Shown here: positions 43,501 to 49,044 of the stretch, piece by piece | Numbering within the stretch: position 1 is the first letter of the stretch | How the letters are laid out: each line of letters begins with the position of its first letter | Source: Paraburkholderia humisilvae | GTDB taxonomy: Bacteria; Pseudomonadota; Gammaproteobacteria; Burkholderiales; Burkholderiaceae | NCBI RefSeq assembly: GCF_902859855.1 | Contig: NZ_CADIKH010000047.1 | Span: forward strand, 1 to 49,044 | Length of the DNA stretch: 49,044 nucleotides | Direction: 5' to 3' | Made by a program: the position numbers and the translations under genes | Notes under the pieces: model-generated | What the model saw: only the letters and a program-made list of their open reading frames with translations | Database searches by the model: none | What the model was told of the DNA's origin: nothing

Positions 43501-44088
43501 TCATTGCGCGGCGGCGCGCGGCTGCACCTGCACCGCCACCGCCGCCTCGAACACCGCGCGCACCGAATCGCCCGCCTTGACATGGCTGATATCGATGTCC
43601 GGAGAAACGTCGAGTTGCACGGTGCGGGTCGGTCCGCGCAACACGATGATCCGCTTCTTCCGGTCGACCCGCTGCACCGTGGCGATCACATCGACCCGGT
43701 GCACGGCGGCGGTGCGCCCCGCCGACGCCGGAATCGCTGCGCTCGTGTCGACCCGCTCACGAATGCCGCTCCCACGGGTTTTATCCAGTTGCAACAGCAG
43801 CGCGTGCTGATACGCGATGTCGAGCATATCGCCGACGCGCAGCTTCGACACATCGGCGATCGCCGGGTCGACCGCGACCTCCTCGACTTCGCCGCGCGGC
43901 CCTTTGATCGTGACGCTGTTCGCGCCTGAATTCACAGCGACGACCTGCGCCTGCACGCGAATCGGAGCCAGCGCGGCCATCGCGCCGTGCACCGGCTGAG
44001 CATCGGAACTTTGCGCGTGAGCCAGCGGAATGTTGAGCATCGCTAAAACCAGAAATGCTGCCGAACATATTTTCCCGTCAACTGACAT
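43501..44088 (-). CDS. Exported beta-rich protein with two similar halves
   Basis: A 195-residue product with a signal peptide ending near AHA-QS (residue 25). The mature part seems to contain two similar small barrels: VQAQVVAVNSGANSVTIKGP through VSKLRVGDMLDIAYQ, and VIATVQRVDRKKRIIVLRGP through ISHVKAGDSVRAVFEAAVAV. Each has the pattern of a DUF5666-like or OB-type strand set with a V-x-x-GD turn. A strong ribosome site (AAGGAG) precedes the ATG at 44088. It is convergent with the RND operon. The repeat is read from the sequence; no function is known. Confidence 0.78.
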   Translation of the reverse strand: MSVDGKICSAAFLVLAMLNIPLAHAQSSDAQPVHGAMAALAPIRVQAQVVAVNSGANSVTIKGPRGEVEEVAVDPAIADVSKLRVGDMLDIAYQHALLLQLDKTRGSGIRERVDTSAAIPASAGRTAAVHRVDVIATVQRVDRKKRIIVLRGPTRTVQLDVSPDIDISHVKAGDSVRAVFEAAVAVQVQPRAAAQ

Positions 44089-44708
44089 TGGAATCTCCTT
44101 TATTCAATACGAGATTGGACCGGTCTGATTTTCATTACCCACCCTCATCAAATAGTCTGGATATTGAAATATTGCAATCGAATATGACATGACTTATTCG
44201 CAACAGGTAAGCATATTTAAATACGAAGTGCCGGTATGTCGAGCATATCGCATCGCGTGCCCACTCACGTTAATATATCAACTCGCTTACATTTATAACC
44301 AATAATTTCCGGGCTCGTATGCCGCATCTTTAACTGGAATACGCGCTTACAAGAATTCTTCTTCAGCGCAACGAAGAACAAGGTTGAATCCGCATATGCG
44401 CGCGCATATAAATGCTTCTGCGTCTGATAAATCACATCCCTCTAATATGCAGATTGAATGTTCATTTCATAGGGAAAATAGATTGCAATCAGCAGACGAT
44501 GATTTTTTTGTGGGAATCGTCAAAAACGGTAAAAACACGCTATTAGTATTGAAAACAGGTCTTCGTTACTCGTAATTGAACTGGCAGCGCGAATATCCGG
44601 AGTCGCGTTTTCCAGAGGCGCCGCTCCAGGCGGAAATCATCTAAACGTTTTTACCGATCGGCGGCGCCGCGTGCACCGTCGAACGGATCTTCTACGGATG
44701 AGACCAAC
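44089..44708. other. AT-rich gene-poor region
   Basis: These 620 bases are clearly AT-richer than the surroundings, with many A/T runs (for example around 44140-44300 and 44440-44560). They lie between the divergent genes at 44088 and 44709. A 63-codon frame with a TTG start (44384-44575) has no ribosome site and resembles nothing. The base composition would suit transferred DNA or an H-NS-type binding region. Confidence 0.55.
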
Positions 44709-45113
44709 ATGCGTGCAACAACTGAAAATCTACCGAGCGTTGCCCGGAGAATGCAGGCAGGCAGGATGTTGACCGACGGTGCAACTGTCGATGCGGTCGC
44801 GGACGCGCTCCATATATCGGCGTATACCGTGCGCCGCTACAAAACCATTCTCGATGATGGCGGTCTCGACGCTTTGCGCAAGATCAGCATTGGTGGCCGT
44901 ACGTCGGTGCTGGACGACACGGCGAGACAATGGATCGCCGAGGCGTTGCGCGGGTCGGCGAAAGAGCACGGCTTTCCGAGCGACGCGTGGACCAATGGGC
45001 GATTGCGCGAACTGATCGGCTCGCGTTTCGGCGTGCACTACTCGCGCGTCTATACCTGGCAGATCGCGACCGACCTGGGCCTGGGACACCGGTTGTCGAA
45101 ATCGCGACGCTGA
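44709..45113 (+). CDS. Orphan IS630-type helix-turn-helix protein
   Basis: The 134-residue protein matches the DNA-binding half of IS630-family transposases. There is a first helix-turn-helix (MLTDGATVDAVADALHISAY and TVRRYKTILDDGGLDALRKI, about residues 20-60) and a second winged helix (QWIAEALRGSAKEHGFPSDA, WTNGRLRELIGSRFGVHYSR and VYTWQIATDLGLGHRLSKSR). The frame stops cleanly after it, with no DDE domain and no visible terminal repeats. It is either a broken transposase or, given its intact double-HTH form, a reused DNA-binding protein. Only a weak purine-rich ribosome site precedes the ATG. Confidence 0.7.
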   Translation: MRATTENLPSVARRMQAGRMLTDGATVDAVADALHISAYTVRRYKTILDDGGLDALRKISIGGRTSVLDDTARQWIAEALRGSAKEHGFPSDAWTNGRLRELIGSRFGVHYSRVYTWQIATDLGLGHRLSKSRR

Positions 45114-45467
45114 AGTACCGCAGTATCACGGTGCCCCATGTGCCGGCATTGTCCGGCCAGGACTGACACCCGCCGCAGGGGGCAGAGTTAGTGTCGTCCA
45201 GCGGCTCGCGCTCAAGGAAGGTCATTGCCGGCCATCGGGCAACGCGGACTGTTGCCCGGCCGTGTCCCCGGCAGAAGGGGTGTCGCTTCGACAGAACCGT
45301 CGCCATGCAGATCAGCAGCGGGAATTCGCTTCTCGCCGTCAGCATGGTTCACCCGCGTTGTCTGTCTATTTTTATCGGCACACCCAGCTCAGCGCGCTAT
45401 TGAAATGACGCAGCACACGATCACCGTCCGCCTGGCTCCAGGCCGCCCCGGCCCACCCGACTCGCGG
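45114..45467. other. Gap after the IS630-type HTH gene
   Basis: About 350 bases with several short GC-rich repeats (for example TTGTCCGGCC and CCGGCCATCGGGCAAC) but no credible gene. It might contain worn remains of an insertion sequence, since the HTH fragment lies just before, but no catalytic-domain fragment could be recognised. Confidence 0.4.
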
Positions 45468-45782
45468 TCATTTCCACGCCTGCTGCGCGGCGAAACTGTT
45501 CAATGCCTCAAGTAGCGCGTCGTCCGACCTGCCAGCCGCGTCGTTGAGCCGCTTTGCCTGTTCATGCAGATCGACGAGAAATGCATGCACCGTGTCGGTG
45601 GACACCGCAACACCTTCCTGCCGTTCGGCAAATGCGGAGGCTGCATGCGCCAACAGGATCAGCGCCGCCGACTCCCTACCCTGCGACGCTGCCGTGTCCC
45701 GGCACCGGGCGGCGAAATAATGAATGTCCGAAAAACCGACCATGTCCTGCGCGAACCACTGCGTGGCGTCCAGAAGTTTCAT
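45468..45782 (-). CDS. Small helical protein of unknown function with a palindromic operator
   Basis: A 104-residue acidic, all-helical-looking protein (MKLLDATQWFAQDMVGFSDI at the start) with no signal peptide. The ATG at 45782 is preferred over the one four codons upstream because GGAGG lies four bases before it. The chain AARCRDTAASQGRESAALIL and ALILLAHAASAFAERQEG suggests amphipathic helices. No family is recognised. A perfect 16-base palindrome overlaps its 5' leader (45796-45811), so it is probably tightly regulated, perhaps by the XRE protein 350 bases away on the other strand. Confidence 0.65.
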   Translation of the reverse strand: MKLLDATQWFAQDMVGFSDIHYFAARCRDTAASQGRESAALILLAHAASAFAERQEGVAVSTDTVHAFLVDLHEQAKRLNDAAGRSDDALLEALNSFAAQQAWK

Positions 45783-45795
45783 GCTCGCCTCCATC

Positions 45796-45811
45796 GTCTA
45801 AATATTTAGAC
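45796..45811. promoter_or_regulatory. Palindromic operator GTCTAAATATTTAGAC
   Basis: A perfect 16-base palindrome 14 bases before the start of the small helical-protein gene, in an AT-rich patch. Its half-site (ATTTAGAC) resembles the AAATAGAC repeats before the XRE gene. A dimeric regulator site is the natural reading. Confidence 0.65.
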
Positions 45812-46011
45812 TACTCTCACCAGAAACGGAAAGCAAGTGCTAGTCGTATCGGGTTCAACCGCGAGCCGTGCGGAGTCGGGCAGAACAACGCTGCGACCTC
45901 GCCTCGGTGATTCTTGGGGTGATTGTCACGGTTCGCTGCGTTCACGCGAAGCGCAACAGCGGACTGCCTCCCTCGACTCGTAAGAAGCATGAAGATCATC
46001 TTCGTTTATAT

Positions 46012-46040
46012 AAATAGACAATATATAGAAAAATAGACAA
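46012..46040. promoter_or_regulatory. Direct repeats AAATAGACAA upstream of the XRE gene
   Basis: AAATAGACAA occurs at 46012-46021 and 46031-46040, spaced 19 bases (about two helical turns) on the same face of the DNA, about 90 bases before the XRE regulator. Just upstream is a short dyad GAAGAT-C-ATCTTC (45991-46003). Autoregulation is likely but unproven. Confidence 0.5.
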
Positions 46041-46130
46041 AATCGAGTCATCGCCATCAAGATCAAGGCATGAGGCGAGTGCTTTCGCGTAACATCACGT
46101 CGGCATCTTTATCCGCAACAAGAGGCCCGA

Positions 46131-47045
46131 ATGCCCGCAGCCAGTCACCGAAAAAAGCGTCCGCGCGGCGCGCGCTTCGATTTCCACAGCATCGGCGAGC
46201 GCTTGCGCGCATACAGAATGGCGGCCGAGTTACGCAGCGAAGACGTGGCCGACCGCCTGAACATTTCGCGCGCGGCTATCTACAAGCTCGAGCGGGGTGA
46301 GATCGTCAAGATCGACACGCTCGAACGGCTTGCGGCGCTATTCGGTGTGTCGCTTGCGAACCTGCTCGGCGTCGAGGTCGAATACCACGACTCGGCCATC
46401 AGGTATTTCGAGCGGATGCGGCAGATCGAAAGCCGCTCGAAACGGATCGTCGCGCACTTCGATCCATTCTCGTTCCTGTTGACGTCCGACGACTACGATG
46501 GCTGGCTGCGCCAGATGCTCGAGGAAAGCATTCCGCCATCGTTGACCGACCCGGCGTGGACGCAAACGCTATCGGGCGTGCTGACCATCCTCGCGGGCCG
46601 GAAGACCGCGTTCCGGCAGACGAGGCCGAACGTAACGAGCCTGATCGGGTTACGCCAGATCGAGCAGTTTCTGCACCATGGGTTGGTCGGACGCCTGGGT
46701 CTGCCGCCCGGCGTGCAACTCGAAAGAAAGCTCGCTGCGCGGCGCGAGGTGATGCGAATCGTTGCGATGCTGAAGAATGGCGCCGAAGGCGTGCAGATTG
46801 GCATCGTCAGCGACAATATGCCTAACGAAACCTTCGAGATTTTCGAAGACGACGAGCATGTCCACGTTGCGGTATCGCCGTTCAGGCTCGGCGAATTGCC
46901 GAACATCCGCACCGGCATCGCGACAATCACCACATCGACCGATGCGGTGGCGATGTATCGGACCATGATCGACCGCCTATGGATCGATGCGGCGAAAGGC
47001 GCTGACGGGGCAGCGGTTCTCTCGGACCTGCTCGAACGCGTGTAG
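46131..47045 (+). CDS. XRE-family regulator with a large unknown C-terminal domain
   Basis: The 304-residue protein has an XRE/Cro helix-turn-helix at residues 18-76 (SIGERLRAYRMAAELRSEDV, ADRLNISRAAIYKLERGEIV and TLERLAALFGVSLANLLGVE). The C-terminal domain of ~220 residues may sense a ligand (SKRIVAHFDPFSFLLTSDDY, IGIVSDNMPNETFEIFEDDE, HVHVAVSPFRLGELPNIRTG, IATITTSTDAVAMYRTMIDR). I do not recognise it, though it is of the kind found in standalone metabolic XRE regulators. AAGAGG lies six bases before the ATG. Its likely operators are upstream, and the divergent small gene at 45468-45782 is a plausible target. Confidence 0.85.
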   Translation: MPAASHRKKRPRGARFDFHSIGERLRAYRMAAELRSEDVADRLNISRAAIYKLERGEIVKIDTLERLAALFGVSLANLLGVEVEYHDSAIRYFERMRQIESRSKRIVAHFDPFSFLLTSDDYDGWLRQMLEESIPPSLTDPAWTQTLSGVLTILAGRKTAFRQTRPNVTSLIGLRQIEQFLHHGLVGRLGLPPGVQLERKLAARREVMRIVAMLKNGAEGVQIGIVSDNMPNETFEIFEDDEHVHVAVSPFRLGELPNIRTGIATITTSTDAVAMYRTMIDRLWIDAAKGADGAAVLSDLLERV

Positions 47046-47155
47046 CGGAATAGTCGACGGAAAGTCGTCCGCCAACTGGACAGGTTCACCTCGTCTTCAA
47101 ATGCACTAATAGCTTTCATTTTTGAAGCCGCGATTATTCTGCGCGTGCACGCAAG

Positions 47156-47187
47156 AAAAAAAAGGCGCCACGTGACCGTGGCGCCTT
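47156..47187 (-). terminator. Strong intrinsic terminator, minus strand
   Basis: An 11-pair stem (AAGGCGCCACG and CGTGGCGCCTT, four-base loop, 47162-47187) is followed on the minus strand by eight U residues (47156-47163). The plus strand shows the same stem without a U-run. No minus-strand gene is visible upstream of it. Confidence 0.75.
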
Positions 47188-47192
47188 AAAAA

Positions 47193-47223
47193 GTTCTAGC
47201 CATTCCGAGGGCCGTGCTAGAAC
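47193..47223. repeat. Hairpin next to the minus-strand terminator
   Basis: Perfect eight-base arms (GTTCTAGC and GCTAGAAC) around 15 bases, ending five bases from the terminator stem. It would fold on a minus-strand RNA just before the terminator. The rest of the 47046-47570 gap shows no gene I can support. Confidence 0.55.
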
Positions 47224-47501
47224 CTGAGAGACGGGATTCGAAAGTGGTGCACGTCACCCGCGATGAAAAGTCAGGTGAACGAGCCAGATCGACAGATCGA
47301 CCAACACGCAACGCCGGGCGGCAAAATCCGATACGCCATGACGCCGCCGGTAACGGAGAAAACATACTTTCGAAATAGAGTTCCATTTTTTATGGTTACG
47401 CTGACCAAGTCAAGCAAAATCTTCCCATTCCCGTTCAACGGGAAAATGCCGTTCGGGTACTATGAAATGGACGCTTAAACGTTTTCCGCATGATCCATGA
47501 G

Positions 47502-47536
47502 AAACGGCGTGTCATACTCAGCGCCATACGCCGTTT
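47502..47536. promoter_or_regulatory. Inverted repeat upstream of the IclR gene
   Basis: AAACGGCGT (47502-47510) and ACGCCGTTT (47528-47536) form nine-base arms around 17 bases, ending 34 bases before the IclR start. It may be the regulator's own operator. A weak terminator is the other reading, since TTTTGTT follows. Confidence 0.5.
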
Positions 47537-47570
47537 TGTTAATCCGGAATGAAGTTTCAAAAAAATTAAC

Positions 47571-48419
47571 ATGAAAAGGCCATCGACCACCGGCGCTGTT
47601 TCCGCCGCCACAGCCGGAACGGTCCGGGAAAAGGAAGGAACGGGCGAGGAAGTCACCGCGCTGGCGCGCGGCTTGACCGTGCTGCGCCAGGTCGCCGCCG
47701 CGCACGCGCCCATCAGCAACCGCGAACTGGCGGAGCTGACCGGCATCCCCAAACCGACCGTTTCGCGCATGACGGCCACGCTCGTCAGCGCCGGCTTTCT
47801 GTTCCAGTTGCCGGACAGCGAGCGCTTCGTGCTGACCTCGTCGGTGCTCGAACTCAGCAATGGTTTCCTGCGCAACTTCGACATCCGCGCGCGCGCTCGC
47901 CCTTTTCTGCTCGAACTCGCCGAACGGACCTCGCTGTCCGTTCATCTCGCGGTGCGCGACCGGCTCGACATGGTCGTCATCGACGCGATCAAGCCGCGCT
48001 CGGCCGTGCTTGTGTCGCGCCTTGACGTCGGTTCGCGGATGGACGTCGCGCGCACAGCCGTCGGCCGCGCCTACCTGTGCGCGCTCGATGCAGCCGAACG
48101 CCGGCAATTGCTGATCGGCCTGCAGGCGGCCGCTGGCGACGACTGGGCATCGCTCGGCGGGCGCCTCGACAGCGCAATGCGGGAAACGGCCGAGCGCGGC
48201 TTCGCGATTGCGATCGGCGAATGGTACGAAGGCCTGAACGCCATCGCCACCGCGTTTCTCGGGCCGGCCGGCGAACGCTATGCGGTCAACTGCGGCGGCT
48301 CGGCGCTCCAGTGCCCGCGCGAATGGCTCGAGACCCGCGCGGCGCCGGCGCTCATCGAGTGCGTCGCGAAAATTACCCGGGAAATCGGCGGCACACCGGG
48401 CCTGCACCACCATACGTAG
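47571..48419 (+). CDS. IclR-family transcriptional regulator
   Basis: The 282-residue protein has a short Ala/Thr/Gly-rich lead, the IclR winged helix (ALARGLTVLRQVAAAHAPIS, NRELAELTGIPKPTVSRMTA and GFLFQLPDSERFVLT, residues 28-88) and the GAF-like effector domain (ARPFLLELAERTSLSVHLAV, VVIDAIKPRSAVLVSRLDVG and TAVGRAYLCALDAAERRQLL, about 100-270). Both are full length. IclR proteins usually control an adjacent catabolic operon; here neither side within the window has one, so the target may be beyond the right edge. No clear ribosome site precedes the ATG. An inverted repeat lies just upstream. Confidence 0.92.
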   Translation: MKRPSTTGAVSAATAGTVREKEGTGEEVTALARGLTVLRQVAAAHAPISNRELAELTGIPKPTVSRMTATLVSAGFLFQLPDSERFVLTSSVLELSNGFLRNFDIRARARPFLLELAERTSLSVHLAVRDRLDMVVIDAIKPRSAVLVSRLDVGSRMDVARTAVGRAYLCALDAAERRQLLIGLQAAAGDDWASLGGRLDSAMRETAERGFAIAIGEWYEGLNAIATAFLGPAGERYAVNCGGSALQCPREWLETRAAPALIECVAKITREIGGTPGLHHHT

Positions 48420-48944
48420 CCTCCCCGCCACGCCGTTTTCAATCTGTAACCTACGTAACCTCGCGAAAGAAACGCGCGCTGGACTGTAACCAGGGTGGGA
48501 CGTAGCATCATGCTTTCTTGCGGGCCATGCCCGTCGGCGCAGCGCAGCTGCGGCGGCTTGTCCGCCGTGGCGCCAGCGCCGCCGGAGCATCAGCGCGTCG
48601 ATATTGGTTGTGAAAGCATGCGAAACGCCGCGTCGTATAGCGTGCCACATGCTGCACGCCGCATACACGCTCACGCTTGACGCTCAGCACGGAGGTCGGG
48701 ATCGACGTTCCGGCTGGACGCGCCGCATGACGCTCTTTGCCTCGCTCTTTGTCCGGCTCGAGTCTCTGCTTTGACTCATTTTTAACGCCGCATCGCGATC
48801 GCTCACCGGCCGTGCGCCAACCGGTGAGTGCTCCGCACGCCCGATCCCTGTGCCGATCGCCGTATCGATACGCGGACGACGCGTGTAGAGTCGCGATGCT
48901 CCGTAGATTTGCACAACCTACACGCCTGCCAGCTGATAGAACCG
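48420..48944. other. Intergenic region after the IclR gene
   Basis: About 525 bases without a credible gene. It contains an inverted repeat of CTCACCGG and CCGGTGAG with an 11-base spacer (48802-48828), which could be a regulator site or hairpin near the promoter of the gene at the right edge. Nothing else is supported. Confidence 0.45.
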
Positions 48945-49044
48945 ATGGACGAAAAACAACAGCAGTCGGAACCCTCCCGTCACCCGCCCCCCGCGCCGGC
49001 CGCGGCATCGCCCACCCCGCCGCCCGGCGGCGCGGGCGGCGGAC
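48945..49044 (+). CDS. N-terminus of a gene running off the window (Pro/Ala/Gly-rich start)
   Basis: From the ATG at 48945 (MDEKQQQSEPSRHPPPAPAA) the frame stays open for 33 codons to the window edge, rich in Pro, Ala and Gly and probably disordered. Such leads are found before the membrane anchor of HlyD/EmrA-type adaptors in this bacterial group, but too little is visible for a call. No clear ribosome site is seen. Confidence 0.5.
   Translation, partial: MDEKQQQSEPSRHPPPAPAAASPTPPPGGAGGG

Noticed and set aside
44384..44575. A 63-codon frame in the AT-rich gap
   Set aside because: TTG start, no ribosome site, no family likeness. It cannot be excluded as a small transferred gene but is not supported.
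47225..47260. A tRNA-like T-loop (TTCGAATCCC) on the minus strand
   Set aside because: The flanking bases cannot form a T-stem, and no acceptor or anticodon arms were found; not a tRNA or clear remnant.
47186..47386. A 66-codon minus-strand frame ending at the strong terminator
   Set aside because: No ribosome site and an unlikely amino-acid pattern, although its stop touches the terminator stem. A noncoding RNA is at least as likely.
47475..48674. A 399-codon minus-strand open frame opposite the IclR gene
   Set aside because: It covers a complete IclR regulator, has shadow composition and no known domain. It also cannot explain the terminator at 47156 with any recognised product.
1..49044. 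CRISPR arrays, rRNA and complete insertion sequences
   Set aside because: I looked for regularly spaced repeats, rRNA-like blocks and paired terminal repeats around the two transposase-like genes and saw none.

Overview
The window is GC-rich chromosomal DNA from a betaproteobacterium, most likely Burkholderiaceae (Burkholderia, Paraburkholderia or a close relative). This rests on the order rimP-nusA-infB-rbfA-truB, the scpB-rluB pair, the wording of the RimP/NusA/IF2 proteins and the NodT-type RND pump. It is an inference from remembered family sequences, not a database result. I see no rRNA, tRNA, CRISPR array, intact insertion sequence or prophage.

Layout. 1-1632: the 3' end of a DHA2 (EmrB-type) MFS exporter and an exported cupin. 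1658-8392: the translation/transcription operon rimP-nusA-infB-rbfA-truB on the minus strand. It has its own promoter, a short leader ending in an intrinsic terminator, and a second terminator between infB and rbfA. 8603-11780: scpB-rluB on the minus strand, both with long low-complexity extensions. 12189-14472: an aminotransferase and a LysR regulator. 14934-18700: small genes, including an orphan IS5-type HTH protein, two small exported proteins and a DUF218 protein. 18768-25541: an ABM-domain protein, an EAL protein, arfB, a FUSC membrane protein, and a divergent Lrp/thiol-dioxygenase pair around a palindromic operator. 25646-32475: an MscS channel, a GNAT-lipoprotein pair, a DJ-1/PfpI protein and a CHASE3-type histidine kinase. 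32651-34759: an ammonium transporter with sigma-54 and NtrC-like sites, then crcB behind a fluoride riboswitch. 34830-36812: a CHASE3-GGDEF cyclase divergent from an ECF-like sigma factor, sharing a palindrome. 37293-43364: a three-gene RND efflux operon. 43501-49044: an accessory-looking stretch with an AT-rich gap, an orphan IS630-type HTH protein, a small unknown gene with a palindromic operator, an XRE regulator, an IclR regulator and the start of a further gene.

How the parts work together. The minus-strand operon at the left supplies ribosome assembly, initiation and antitermination factors, and the RNA signals suggest it is controlled by attenuation and segmental termination. Several membrane or stress functions come with regulatory DNA that can be read directly: nitrogen control of ammonium uptake, fluoride sensing for the fluoride channel, and a probable amino-acid-sensing Lrp operator for thiol oxidation. 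The c-di-GMP enzymes, the orphan kinase and the sigma factor have no obvious partners here.

The best-supported signals of interest are the fluoride riboswitch with a competing helix, the rimP leader RNA, the sigma-54/NtrC site pair, and the set of palindromic operators in divergent or isolated promoters. No wholly new multi-gene system could be shown. The least explained area is 43.5-47.6 kb.
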